Source: Litorimonas sp963972195
Lineage (GTDB): Bacteria; Pseudomonadota; Alphaproteobacteria; Caulobacterales; Maricaulaceae
Length of the DNA: 64,000 nucleotides
Reading direction: 5' to 3'
Assembly: GCA_963972195.1 (NCBI GenBank)
Contig: CAXATH010000004.1
Span: 124,001-188,000 of the forward strand
Positions 37,452 to 46,207 of this stretch are shown here, piece by piece. The translations under genes were made by a program, and so were the position numbers. The notes under the pieces are model-generated. The model was given only the letters and a program-made list of their open reading frames with translations. It had not been told where the DNA came from and did not search any database. Each line of letters begins with the position of its first letter. The first letter of the stretch is position 1.

Positions 37452-40211
37452 ATGACCGTCCCCTTCAACAGAAAGATACTGATGAACGATACATCTGATA
37501 ATAAACCGGCGGATAAAAAGCCTGCAAGACGGCCACTCACGCTCAATAAGGGCGGGCGCGGGCCGACACGGGGTCGCACCTCTGCCGTCGTCGTCGAGAA
37601 GAAGAAAAAGATTCTGGTCAAACCTGGCGCGAAGAAGCCGGGCGCGTCCAATGCCGGGCCTAAAATCAAGCCCAACGTACCGACGGTAAACAAAGAGGCA
37701 GACGCAGAAGGCGCGAAGAAGCCGGCTGAATCAAAGCCAGCGGTGCCGAATATCGAACGTCCGAAGCCTATTCCGCGGCCCAAATCGAATAAAGTCGAGC
37801 GGGACGAGACCCCGATTGTCAAAAAGACAGAAAAAGCCAAGGCGCCCGAACCCAAAGAGCCGGCGCCGAAGCTCAAGCCCGCCGTGGCCCCGCCTCCGCC
37901 CAAGCCAGTGGATGTGAACGCCGCTGCCCGCGCTATGGGTGTCTCCGTTGCTGAATATAAGCGCCGCCAAGCCGCGCTGCAAAAAGCCCAAGCTGAACAA
38001 TCCGAACGTCAGGCACGTCGCCAGGCCGAAGAGGAAGAGCGGCAAAAGCGCATGCGCGAAGAGCAGGAATCGCTTGAGCGTAAGAAGCGCGAGGCCGAAC
38101 AGGCTGAGCTTCGCCGCATGGAAGAAGAAGAGGAAGAGCGCCGCAAGCAAGAGGCCGAAGCCCGCAATGCCCGCAAACCTGTTGGCTCCCCGCTAAACCG
38201 GGATAAGAGCGAAGAAAACATGACCGAGCTGGAAAAAGCCGGCGGTCGGGTCAAGAAAAAACGCGGCAATGCGCCGCCTCCTGCGCGTTCCAAGGGCGAG
38301 CAAAAACGTCGCCGCGGAAAACTGACGATTGTCTCGGCTCTGTCCGGGGATGATGAGCGTCAACGTTCTCTCGCGTCGATGAAACGCGCCCGCGAACGTG
38401 AAAAGCAACGCCAACGCGGCGGCGGTGGCCAACGCGAAAAAGTTCAGCGCGAAGTCACTATTCCGGAAGTTATTTCGATTGCCGATCTGGCCAATCGTAT
38501 GGCCGAACGCGGCGCCGATGTTGTGAAATATCTGATGCAAGAAGGTCAGATGATGAAAATCAACGATATGGTCGACGCCGATACGGCGCAGCTTATCGTT
38601 GAGGATTTTGGTCATACGGTGAAACGTGTTGCCGATGCCGATGTCGAAGAAAACTTCATCATTGATGACACGCCCTCCGATGAAGCGGATCGTAAGCCAA
38701 GAGCGCCGGTCATTGCCGTTATGGGTCACGTTGACCACGGTAAGACTTCTTTGCTCGACGCTTTGCGGTCAACGGATGTGGCCGCAGGCGAAGCCGGCGG
38801 GATCACCCAGCATATCGGCGCGTATCAGCTGAAACTTAAATCAGGCGAGGCCATTACGGTTCTGGATACGCCGGGTCACGCGGCCTTCTCTGAAATGCGG
38901 ACACGCGGGGCGGAAGCCGTGGATATCGTTGTTCTTGTGGTTGCCGCCGATGACGGCATCATGCCGCAAACGATCGAATCCATTAAATACGCTCAAGCCG
39001 CTGAAAAGCCGATCATTGTCGCCATTAACAAAATGGACGCCTATGAAGCGGACGCCAAGAAGATCGAAACGGATCTGTTGCAGCACAATGTGATTACCGA
39101 GAGCATGTCCGGGGATACCCAGGCCGTGCAGGTTTCTGCCCTGAAAGGCACAGGTCTGGAAGACCTGGCCGAAGCAATCGCAATTCAGGCCGAATTTATG
39201 GAATTGAAAGCCAATCCTAAGCGCAATGCGGATGGTTTGGTCATTGAATCCAAAATTGAAAAGGGCCGGGGCGCTGTCTCTACTCTCTTGGTCAAACGCG
39301 GCACGCTGAAACGCGGCCAAATTGTTGTGGCCGGCGAATATTGGGGCAAAGTGAAAGCCCTCAGCGATGAGCGGAACAAAAAGCTGAAACAGGCCGGGCC
39401 GTCGACTCCTGTCGAAGTCATGGGTCTGGACGGCGCGCCGCAACCCGGCGAGCCTTTTGCGGTTGTCGAATCCGAGCCTCGCGCCCGGGAGCTGACAAAT
39501 TACCGGAAACAGCTGGCGAAGGATAAAGCCGCCGCCGGACCGTCTGCCATGGCCTCCATGGAGCAGATGATGGCGAAACTGAACAATAACGAAGTGTCTG
39601 AAATGCCGCTTCTGGTGAAAGCCGATGTTCAGGGCTCTGCCGAGGCGATCAAGACCTCTCTGGAATCCATGGGTAATGAAGAAGTCATGGCCCGCGTGGT
39701 TTATGCCGCTGCCGGGGGTATCTCCGAATCCGACGTTCAACTGGCGATGACATCGGGCGCTCCGATTATTGCCTTTAACGTTCGGGCCAACCGTCAAGCC
39801 AAAGATCTGGCCGAGCGAGAAGGCGTGGAAATTCGTTATTACTCCATCATCTATGACCTTCTCGAAGAGATCAAAGGCGCGCTTTCCGGTATGCTTAAGC
39901 CAGAACGCCGCGAGACCTTTATCGGTTACGCCGAAATCCTCGAGGTCTTCAACATCTCCAAACTTGGCAAGGTTGCCGGGTGTAAAGTCACTGAAGGCCG
40001 GGTCGAACGTGGCTCCGGTGTTCGCCTACTCCGTGATGACGTCGTCATCCACGAGGGCGAGCTCTCTACGCTGAAGCGTTTCAAGGACGAAGTCCCGAAA
40101 GTTCAGGCCGGCATGGAATGCGGTATGGGCTTTGAAGGTTATCATGACCTTCGCAAAGGCGATCAGATCGAGTGTTTCACAGTTGAAATGATCGAACGCG
40201 ATCTGGAGTAA
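37452..40211 (+). CDS. infB: Translation initiation factor IF-2
   Basis: A 919-residue IF-2. The N-terminus is a long Lys/Pro/Ala then Glu/Arg-rich linker (about 1-330), with a coiled-coil-like stretch near 165-250. The GTPase core has G1 GHVDHGKT near 424, G3 DTPGHAAF and G4 NKMD, followed by domains II-IV. It delivers initiator tRNA to the 30S subunit. The ATG at 37452 has GGAG only two bases away; the in-frame ATG at 37482, with AGAAAG upstream and MNDTSDNK start, is equally plausible. Confidence 0.97.
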   Translation: MTVPFNRKILMNDTSDNKPADKKPARRPLTLNKGGRGPTRGRTSAVVVEKKKKILVKPGAKKPGASNAGPKIKPNVPTVNKEADAEGAKKPAESKPAVPNIERPKPIPRPKSNKVERDETPIVKKTEKAKAPEPKEPAPKLKPAVAPPPPKPVDVNAAARAMGVSVAEYKRRQAALQKAQAEQSERQARRQAEEEERQKRMREEQESLERKKREAEQAELRRMEEEEEERRKQEAEARNARKPVGSPLNRDKSEENMTELEKAGGRVKKKRGNAPPPARSKGEQKRRRGKLTIVSALSGDDERQRSLASMKRAREREKQRQRGGGGQREKVQREVTIPEVISIADLANRMAERGADVVKYLMQEGQMMKINDMVDADTAQLIVEDFGHTVKRVADADVEENFIIDDTPSDEADRKPRAPVIAVMGHVDHGKTSLLDALRSTDVAAGEAGGITQHIGAYQLKLKSGEAITVLDTPGHAAFSEMRTRGAEAVDIVVLVVAADDGIMPQTIESIKYAQAAEKPIIVAINKMDAYEADAKKIETDLLQHNVITESMSGDTQAVQVSALKGTGLEDLAEAIAIQAEFMELKANPKRNADGLVIESKIEKGRGAVSTLLVKRGTLKRGQIVVAGEYWGKVKALSDERNKKLKQAGPSTPVEVMGLDGAPQPGEPFAVVESEPRARELTNYRKQLAKDKAAAGPSAMASMEQMMAKLNNNEVSEMPLLVKADVQGSAEAIKTSLESMGNEEVMARVVYAAAGGISESDVQLAMTSGAPIIAFNVRANRQAKDLAEREGVEIRYYSIIYDLLEEIKGALSGMLKPERRETFIGYAEILEVFNISKLGKVAGCKVTEGRVERGSGVRLLRDDVVIHEGELSTLKRFKDEVPKVQAGMECGMGFEGYHDLRKGDQIECFTVEMIERDLE

Positions 40212-40235
40212 TTGCCGCTCCAAGATTTGAATATG

Positions 40236-40268
40236 AAAGCCCTCCCTCGCCGGAGGGCTTTTCTTTTT
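40236..40268 (+). terminator. Intrinsic terminator after infB
   Basis: AGCCCTCC (40238-40245), loop CTCGCC, GGAGGGCT (40252-40259), flanked by A and T runs so that the stem extends further; the tail is TTTTCTTTTT. Strong. It separates infB from rbfA, which must have its own promoter or rely on read-through. Confidence 0.85.
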
Positions 40269-40360
40269 GGCGGCCGCTTTAGACGTCAAATCGGCATGAC
40301 CCGGGGTATGAACAGGCCCCGGACTAGCAAAGAACGCTCAAACACACTAAATGAACAGAT

Positions 40361-40738
40361 ATGAACAAGAACAAACCCCCTTCCCAGCGCCAGCTTAAAG
40401 CCGGTGAATTAATTCGCCGCGCGCTCGCCGATATTCTGAATAAGGAAACCATGCGCGACCCCGACCTCAAAGGCGTCAGCGTGACCATTTCCGAAGTCCG
40501 GGCCTCGCCTGACCTCAAACACGCTCTCGTCTTTTGCGCGCCCCTGGGCGGCGGCGATGCGGAGAAAACGGCCGAAGCCCTGACCCGCGCCGGGTCGTTC
40601 CTGCGCGGACGATTGGGACATGAGATGGAAATGAAATCCACCCCGCGCCTGAAATTCGTCCCGGATGAAAGCTTTGACAACGCTGAAGACATCCAAAAAC
40701 TGCTCGACCAACCTCAAGTGAAACAGGATTTGGATTAG
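40361..40738 (+). CDS. rbfA: 30S ribosome-binding factor RbfA
   Basis: A 125-residue RbfA with the single KH-like fold: RQLKAGELIRRALADIL, MRDPDLKGVSVTISEVRASPDLKHALVF, and the late RLKFVPDESFDNAEDIQKLL. It matures 16S rRNA 5' ends and aids cold growth. It lies between infB and truB, the usual order. Confidence 0.96.
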   Translation: MNKNKPPSQRQLKAGELIRRALADILNKETMRDPDLKGVSVTISEVRASPDLKHALVFCAPLGGGDAEKTAEALTRAGSFLRGRLGHEMEMKSTPRLKFVPDESFDNAEDIQKLLDQPQVKQDLD

Positions 40739-40760
40739 GCCGAGCCGGGGCTTTTAGGAC

Positions 40761-41666
40761 ATGGCTCGTAAACGCAAAGGCAATCCTGTTCATGGCTGGG
40801 TGGTGCTCGACAAGCCTTATGGCCTCGGTAGCACGTCTGCCGTGGGGAAAGTGCGCTGGCTCTTTCAGGCACAAAAAGCGGGCCATGCTGGCACGCTTGA
40901 TCCGCTAGCGTCCGGTATCCTCCCCATAGCCTTGGGCGAAGCGACCAAAACCGTGCCCTTCATGATGGACGCGGCGAAGTCTTATGAGTTCGAGCTGAGC
41001 TGGGGCGCGAATACGACGACGCAGGACGCGGAAGGGGAGATTACCGAGACCTCTGACGTTCGTCCCGCAGAGGCCGAAATTCTTGCTGCGCTCCCTCAAT
41101 TCATCGGAAATATAGAACAAGTCCCGCCAAAGTTTTCCGCCATCAAAATTGACGGTAAGCGCGCCTATGATCTGGCTCGGGCGGGCGAAGAGGTTGAGAT
41201 CAAATCCCGCCCTGTGCAAGTGGATGATTTCCGCTTGATCAGTCTGACAGAAGATACCGCGACTTTCGCTGTGGATTGCGGCAAAGGCACCTATATCCGG
41301 TCTTTGGCGCGTGACCTTGCCGCGGCGCTGGAGACCTGCGGGCACGTCACTGTTTTGCACCGCACCCGCGTCGGGCCGTTTACCCTGCAACAGTCAATAA
41401 CGCTTGCCGAGCTGGAGCAAACCTGCGATAGGGGCGCCGTGAGCGAGGCTTTGCATCCCCTCTCGACCGCGCTGGACGACATCCCGGTGCTGGCCGTAGC
41501 GGATCAGGACGCAAATGACTTGCGACACGGTCGGGCCATCGACCCCAACCCTTCCGACATTTCCCCGTCATCTGACTGGGTTCTGGCTATGGAAGGCAAG
41601 CGGGAAGTGGCCTTGTGTGAAATACGCGATGGCCGATACTGGCCCAAACGTGTTTTTAATTTGTAG
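40761..41666 (+). CDS. truB: tRNA pseudouridine55 synthase TruB
   Basis: A 301-residue TruB. The catalytic aspartate lies in AGHAGTLDPLASGILPIALGEATK; downstream are SYEFELSWGANTTTQDAEG and the KGTYIRSLARDL motif. It makes pseudouridine 55 in the T-loop of all elongator tRNAs. It follows rbfA by 22 bases and leads into rpsO after 18 bases. Confidence 0.97.
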   Translation: MARKRKGNPVHGWVVLDKPYGLGSTSAVGKVRWLFQAQKAGHAGTLDPLASGILPIALGEATKTVPFMMDAAKSYEFELSWGANTTTQDAEGEITETSDVRPAEAEILAALPQFIGNIEQVPPKFSAIKIDGKRAYDLARAGEEVEIKSRPVQVDDFRLISLTEDTATFAVDCGKGTYIRSLARDLAAALETCGHVTVLHRTRVGPFTLQQSITLAELEQTCDRGAVSEALHPLSTALDDIPVLAVADQDANDLRHGRAIDPNPSDISPSSDWVLAMEGKREVALCEIRDGRYWPKRVFNL

Positions 41667-41684
41667 TTTAAAACGGAGAACACG

Positions 41685-41954
41685 ATGTCGATTACCCCAG
41701 AGCGCAAAGCTGCGCTTATTACTGAGCATGCCACCAAACCCGGTGATACAGGCTCCCCCGAAGTCCAAATCGCAATCCTGACAGAACGGATTGCCAATCT
41801 GACCGAACATTTCAAAACCAATAAGAAAGACAACCATTCCCGCCGCGGACTATTGTCCATGGTGACTTTGCGTCGTCGTCTTCTGGATTATTTGAAGAAA
41901 AAAGATGAGGGCCGTTATAAGTCGCTCATCGAAAAACTGGGTCTGCGCCGCTAG
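41685..41954 (+). CDS. rpsO: 30S ribosomal protein S15
   Basis: Standard 89-residue S15 with GDTGSPEVQIAILTERI and HSRRGLLSMVTLRRRLLDYLK. It binds the central domain of 16S rRNA early in assembly. A GGAG sits at normal distance before the ATG. The gene is followed by an intrinsic terminator and then pnp, as in most Proteobacteria. Confidence 0.98.
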   Translation: MSITPERKAALITEHATKPGDTGSPEVQIAILTERIANLTEHFKTNKKDNHSRRGLLSMVTLRRRLLDYLKKKDEGRYKSLIEKLGLRR

Positions 41955-41975
41955 GTTAGGCCCCTCACAACTTAC

Positions 41976-42000
41976 AAGGCTGCCGTCCCGGCAGCCTTTT
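41976..42000 (+). terminator. Intrinsic terminator between rpsO and pnp
   Basis: AAGGCTGCC (41976-41984), loop GTCCC, GGCAGCCTT (41990-41998) and a T4 tail. Nine-pair stem. It probably lowers read-through from rpsO into pnp. Confidence 0.82.
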
Positions 42001-42120
42001 GTGCATCATGGTGATGCAAAAAACGGCGCAAATGGCGTCAATTCGAAAGCGCAATAAGGCGCTATAAAACAGGGTCAAAGACGGCCCTGATATGTACGTA
42101 GAAGAAAGAAACTGTACGAT

Positions 42121-44322
42121 ATGTTTGATAAACACACTGTAGAAATGGATTGGGCCGGACGCCCTCTCAAACTCGAAACCGGCGGCATGGCCCGCCAAGC
42201 CGATGGCGCGGTTCTCGCCACTTACGGCGAAACTGTCCTACTCGCGACAGTCTGCGCCGCAAAATCCGAAAAACCCGGTCAAAGCTTTTTCCCGCTGACC
42301 GTCAACTATATGGAAAAATTCTATGCCGCCGGTAAAGTGCCGGGCGGATATTTCAAACGCGAAGGTCGCCCGACCGAACGCGAAACCCTGATTGCGCGTC
42401 TGACAGACCGTCCGATTCGTCCGCTTTTCCCGAAAGGCTTCAAGAACGAAGTTCAGGTCGTTATCACGGTTCTGCAACATGATCTTGAAAACGAGCCCGA
42501 CATCATCGGCATGATCGCCGCCTCTGCGGCCTTGTCTCTCTCAGGCATCCCGTTTCAGGGCCCGATCGCGGCGTCCCGCGTCGGCCTCATTGACGGTGAT
42601 TACGTCCTCAACCCAACGCTCGACGAAATGACTGAGTCAGAGCTCGACCTCGTTGTTGCCGGCACAAAAGACGCCGTGATGATGGTTGAATCCGAAGCTA
42701 AAGAGCTGACCGAAGAGCAAATGCTCGGCGCCGTTATGTTCGCGCATGAATCCTGCGAAGACGTGATCGAAGCCATCGAAAAATTGGTCAAGAAAGCCGG
42801 CAAGCCGTCTTGGGATTATGTCCCGGCGGATATCTCTTCCGAAAAGGCGGCCGTCAAAAAGGCCGCTGAAAAAGGCATCAAGGCCGCTTACAAGCTGACA
42901 GACAAAATGGAGCGTCAAGACGCGCTTCGCGACGCCCGCGCAGCCGCTTGGGCCGAGCTGGGCCAGTCTGACGAAAATCCAGACGGGATGGCCGAAAACG
43001 TGTTCTCTGATGCGTTTAAATCCATCGAATCCGCCACAGTTCGCGGCACTGTTATCAAAACGAAAAAGCGTATTGATGGCCGTAAACTGGACGAAGTTCG
43101 CCCGATTGTCGCCGAAGCCGGCATTCTGCCCCGTACACATGGCTCTGCCCTGTTTACACGCGGCGAGACACAGGCGCTTTGCGTGGCTACACTCGGCACG
43201 TCAGATGACGAGCAATTTGTCGATCAGCTGACCGGCACGATCAAAAACAAATTCCTGCTTCACTATAACTTCCCGCCATATTCTGTCGGTGAAGCCGGCC
43301 GTATGGGCGGCACAAGCCGTCGTGAGCATGGTCATGGTAAGCTCGCCTGGCGCGCGCTTCAGGCCGTTCTGCCAACACCGGAAGACTTCCCTTACACAAT
43401 GCGTCTGGTTTCAGAGATCATGGAATCCAACGGTTCGTCCTCTATGGCGACGGTTTGCGGTTGCTCTCTGGCGCTGATGGATGCGGGCGTGCCGATCAAG
43501 CGCCCTGTTTCCGGTATCGCGATGGGCCTCATCAAGGATGACGCCGGCATTGCGGTTCTTTCCGATATCCTCGGCGACGAAGATCACCTCGGTGATATGG
43601 ATTTTAAAGTGGCCGGAACGTCCGAAGGTATCACATCGCTTCAGATGGATATCAAAATCGCCGGTATTTCAGAAGAGATCATGACGACAGCTCTGGAACA
43701 GGCCCATGCGGGTCGTCTCCATATTCTGGGCGAAATGAACAAAGCTCTGACGGAATCCCGCGAAGATGTCGGTGAATTTGCGCCGCGTATCGAAACGATG
43801 AAAATCCCGGTTGATAAAATCCGCGACGTCATCGGCACAGGCGGCAAGGTCATCCGCGAAATCGTTGACACAACAGGCGCCCGCGTCTCTGTCGAAGATG
43901 ACGGCACGATCAAAATCGCCTCCAACGATCAGAAGTCTATCGACGCCGCCAAAGAGTGGATCACAGGCCTGACCGCGGAACCGGAAGCCGGCAAGATCTA
44001 CAAAGGCAAAGTCGTGAAAGTTGTCGATTTCGGCGCCTTCGTAAACTTCTTCGGCCCCAAAGACGGCCTCGTCCATGTGTCTCAGATCAAACCTGAGCGC
44101 GTGAACCACCCGTCTGATTTCTTGAAAGAAGGCCAGGAAGTTTATGTCAAACTCATGGGCTTTGATGACCGCGGTAAAGTGCGTCTCTCCATGAAATATG
44201 TCGATCAGGATTCAGGCGAAGAAATCGCGCGCGATGAAAATGACACTTCCGACGACAATGACAGCAAGAGAGACGATAAGCCAAAGCGCAGCCGTCGTCC
44301 CCGTAAGAAAAAGGAAGATTAA
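42121..44322 (+). CDS. pnp: Polyribonucleotide nucleotidyltransferase (PNPase)
   Basis: A 733-residue PNPase: two RNase PH domains (first EMDWAGRPLKLETGGMARQADGAV; second ILPRTHGSALFTRGETQAL), the helical linker, a KH domain (IPVDKIRDVIGTGGKVIREI) and S1 (GKVVKVVDFGAFVNFFGPKDGLVHVSQI). It degrades RNA from the 3' end by phosphorolysis. The C-terminus ends in a Lys/Arg/Asp-rich tail. The 166-base leader after the rpsO terminator may hold autoregulatory structure, but I could not define it. Confidence 0.98.
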   Translation: MFDKHTVEMDWAGRPLKLETGGMARQADGAVLATYGETVLLATVCAAKSEKPGQSFFPLTVNYMEKFYAAGKVPGGYFKREGRPTERETLIARLTDRPIRPLFPKGFKNEVQVVITVLQHDLENEPDIIGMIAASAALSLSGIPFQGPIAASRVGLIDGDYVLNPTLDEMTESELDLVVAGTKDAVMMVESEAKELTEEQMLGAVMFAHESCEDVIEAIEKLVKKAGKPSWDYVPADISSEKAAVKKAAEKGIKAAYKLTDKMERQDALRDARAAAWAELGQSDENPDGMAENVFSDAFKSIESATVRGTVIKTKKRIDGRKLDEVRPIVAEAGILPRTHGSALFTRGETQALCVATLGTSDDEQFVDQLTGTIKNKFLLHYNFPPYSVGEAGRMGGTSRREHGHGKLAWRALQAVLPTPEDFPYTMRLVSEIMESNGSSSMATVCGCSLALMDAGVPIKRPVSGIAMGLIKDDAGIAVLSDILGDEDHLGDMDFKVAGTSEGITSLQMDIKIAGISEEIMTTALEQAHAGRLHILGEMNKALTESREDVGEFAPRIETMKIPVDKIRDVIGTGGKVIREIVDTTGARVSVEDDGTIKIASNDQKSIDAAKEWITGLTAEPEAGKIYKGKVVKVVDFGAFVNFFGPKDGLVHVSQIKPERVNHPSDFLKEGQEVYVKLMGFDDRGKVRLSMKYVDQDSGEEIARDENDTSDDNDSKRDDKPKRSRRPRKKKED

Positions 44323-44350
44323 TCCTTCGGATTAATCTTTGATGAATAAG

Positions 44351-44385
44351 AAAGCCCGGCCAATTGGTCGGGCTTTTTTGTTTTT
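44351..44385 (+). terminator. Intrinsic terminator after pnp
   Basis: AAAGCCCG-G-CC, loop AATT, GG-T-CGGGCTTT, then a T-rich tail. It closes the translation-gene block, after which the accessory segment begins. Confidence 0.85.
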
Positions 44386-44476
44386 AAATTAAATCATTGG
44401 AAACGTTATTATTTGGTAACCGCTGAACGTTTTTGAATTATGTTTTATCTGAACAGTTTAATGTGGAGGGCCTACC

Positions 44477-45109
44477 TTGTTTAGATCAATTCGATTTTAT
44501 TTTCTAATACCTCTAACGATTTTGTTAATTGGTTGCTCCGCCGCTGCGGATGAATTTCAGCAAGACGCCGACGTATTACGTCTCAAACATCTAAAATATT
44601 ACAGCAATCTTCTCCAAGAGTATGAATCTCGAACAGGCACATATCCCTTAATGGGGAAAGCTATCGTCCCGATATATGTTCATATCGCGTCTCCTGAACA
44701 AACTGATGATGTTCGTGGAGGCCCACCTTACGCGCACAAGGTAGTCGGATTCAAAGAGTTCATTTCGGAATTAGAACGCGTATTGGGTCAGGACGTAAAT
44801 GAGTATTATGACCCGCAATATGAACCCGATTCAAAACCAAATTTTTATTTATATATGGTTGATGGGGATACTTATAATTTGGCTGTTCACGTCCATGAGA
44901 GCTTTTCCTTCAGCAACCCTGTCGCGAAAGGGTACAACAAAGTCGAAGTCACAAATAATACAAACGGACCAGCACACCTCACTACACCAGATAAACTTTT
45001 CTCTCTAACAGAATTTAAAAAGGCAATTTCCAGACCTCTTACCAAACCAGCTTTCTTTATGGAACGAGAGAAGAAATTCTTAAATTCAACGAAAGAATTA
45101 GAAAGTTAG
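44477..45109 (+). CDS. AT-rich orphan lipoprotein
   Basis: Not recognised. The start is TTG with a strong GGAGGG six bases upstream. The signal ends LLIGC-S, a lipobox. The mature part (about 190 aa) starts with a helix (LRLKHLKYYSNLLQEYESRTGTYP) reminiscent of pseudopilin-like or small secreted folds, then mixed segments with many Tyr and His. Base composition is clearly more AT-rich than the pnp operon, and no neighbour shares a pathway, so recent acquisition is possible. Confidence 0.65.
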   Translation: MFRSIRFYFLIPLTILLIGCSAAADEFQQDADVLRLKHLKYYSNLLQEYESRTGTYPLMGKAIVPIYVHIASPEQTDDVRGGPPYAHKVVGFKEFISELERVLGQDVNEYYDPQYEPDSKPNFYLYMVDGDTYNLAVHVHESFSFSNPVAKGYNKVEVTNNTNGPAHLTTPDKLFSLTEFKKAISRPLTKPAFFMEREKKFLNSTKELES

Positions 45110-45183
45110 TCGGTTCAACTTGATCAAGAGTAGGTTTTTTACAGGAGGGTATCATGCCGAAATTTGCACACTCTCCCATTCAT

Positions 45184-45236
45184 CTTCCCTCCCCTGTTTA
45201 CGGGGGAGGTGTCACCGTAGGTGACGGAGGGGGGAG
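45184..45236. repeat. Palindromic repeat, GTCACC type
   Basis: Two adjoining hairpins: CCTCCCC/GGGGGAGG (45188-45209) and GTCACC-GTA-GGTGAC (45211-45225), enclosed by C-rich and G-rich flanks that could pair. It resembles the small dispersed palindromes found between genes in many Proteobacteria and is built like, but not identical to, the two elements that follow. Confidence 0.7.
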
Positions 45237-45272
45237 CGGTTTACACCTGGCTGTAAAGGTGAAGCGTTATTT

Positions 45273-45317
45273 TCCCCTCTCCCATAGGGAGAGGGTGCCC
45301 GAAGGGCGGGTGAGGGG
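45273..45317. repeat. Palindromic element, left copy flanking DUF559 gene
   Basis: A 45-nt element with hairpin CCCTCTCCC-ATA-GGGAGAGGG (45275-45295) followed by GCCC-GAA-GGGC (45297-45307) and a G-rich end complementary to its C-rich start. It is about 85 percent identical by eye (39 of 46 aligned columns) to the inverted copy at 45725-45770. Confidence 0.85.
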
Positions 45318-45344
45318 TTGCGATGTTTTTGGAATTTTACAATC

Positions 45345-45706
45345 TCAAGTTTTGGCATTTTCCAATGTTTGCCAGATTGGATCGACAGTTGCGTTTAAGT
45401 CATCAAAGCAATCCACATTGCCAACCCGCAAAACCTGATATCCCATTTCATTTAAAATCGCTGTTCGCTCCGCATCATAGTCTTCTCGGCCATCATGGGT
45501 TGGGCCGTCTACTTCAATGATAAGCTTTTGACTTTCACAAAGAAAATCGACGACGAAGTCACCTTTCGGAACTTGGCGGCGAAATTTATATCCACCACAT
45601 CGACGGCCTCTTAATTCCTGCCAGAGCAGGTCTTCCGCTGACGTCTGGTTGCGGCGGAGGTGTCGGGCAAAGTCTGTTTTCCGGGGCGTGTTAGGACTTT
45701 AGGCAT
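45345..45706 (-). pseudogene. Frameshifted DUF559 endonuclease-like gene
   Basis: Reading the minus strand, an ATG at 45706 opens MPKVLTRP and then leaves frame; one base later the frame reads PRKTDFARHLRRNQTSAEDL, LRGRRCGGYKFRRQVPKGDF, VVDFLCESQKLIIEVDGPTHD and on to a stop at 45345. That is a full DUF559 (Vsr/PD-(D/E)xK-like) domain with the D...ExD catalytic pattern. One missing base in the GGGG or TTTT run at 45677-45686 would explain the break; the restored protein would be 120 aa, a normal length. Could be a real mutation, a sequencing error or frameshifting. It lies between two inverted palindromic elements. Confidence 0.8.
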
Positions 45707-45724
45707 CCGCCTTAGGGGTTGGAA

Positions 45725-45770
45725 CCCCTCATCCGACCTTCGGCCACCTTCTCCCCCTGGGAGAAGGGGA
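45725..45770. repeat. Palindromic element, right copy flanking DUF559 gene
   Basis: 46 nt whose reverse complement matches the left copy except for six substitutions and one indel. Contains the hairpin TTCTCCC/GGGAGAA and a GACC/GGCC-like second arm. Both copies point outward in opposite senses, with the DUF559 gene between them. Confidence 0.85.
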
Positions 45771-46013
45771 ATATAAATTCCGTCCCCACTTATTCTGCCA
45801 AAAACCCCATACCTCTCAACCCCTTACAAGGATTCTAAGAGATAGATCCTCGCTTTGCATTTCGGGGGTATTATCAAACTTGTTCTTCTGAACACGGACA
45901 GGAACGCGTCAGGTTCTGGTTCAGGGGACAGCGAGGTTGAGCATTCGCCTGTGACAGGGTGAACTGTGCCGGGCCACCGAGAGTGGGTTAGCCTGCCTAC
46001 CGCGTCCAGAAGC

Positions 46014-46126
46014 TGTAAACGGCTTTGTCCCGGCGCGACTGTGGGCGCAGAGTGCCCGTAATCGACTTGGGAAGTCGATTACAGCGTCGCGCCGAAGTCG
46101 CAAGGCTTCGGAAAGAGCAGTTTACA
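46014..46126. repeat. Nested inverted repeats, possible structured RNA or cruciform
   Basis: Outer arms TGTAAAC (46014-46020) and GTTTACA (46120-46126) enclose GGCGCGAC (46032-46039) with GTCGCGCC (46086-46093), and a perfect 11-bp hairpin GTAATCGACTT-GGG-AAGTCGATTAC (46058-46082). A further CCGAAG/CTTCGG hairpin (46092-46111) follows. All arms nest without crossing. No reading frame here has coding character. Confidence 0.7.
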
Positions 46127-46154
46127 ATAAATATGGCGGCATCCTCACTACCTC

Positions 46155-46185
46155 TGCTTCGCAGAGCCGCGTTCGGATGGTCAAA
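46155..46185 (+). repeat. Direct repeat, copy 1
   Basis: TGCTTCGCAGAGCCGCG followed by GGA and TCAAA at set spacing. A second copy lies 220 bases downstream with one change in the 17-base core. The core itself forms a CTCTGC/GCAGAG hairpin, so it is also REP-like. Confidence 0.6.
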
Positions 46186-46207
46186 GCCGCTCCGGTTCCA
46201 ATCGCTG

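Noticed and set aside
38841..39797. Long open frame of 318 codons on the minus strand
   Set aside because: It lies wholly inside infB in antisense, with no family features. Codon bias in GC-rich genes leaves the opposite strand open.
45154..45438. 94-codon frame reading through the palindromic repeats
   Set aside because: Its translation is that of the hairpin elements and of DUF559 antisense, so it is not a protein gene.
45184..45770. CRISPR-like repeat spacing
   Set aside because: Three elements at uneven distances with inverted orientation and no spacer pattern or cas genes.
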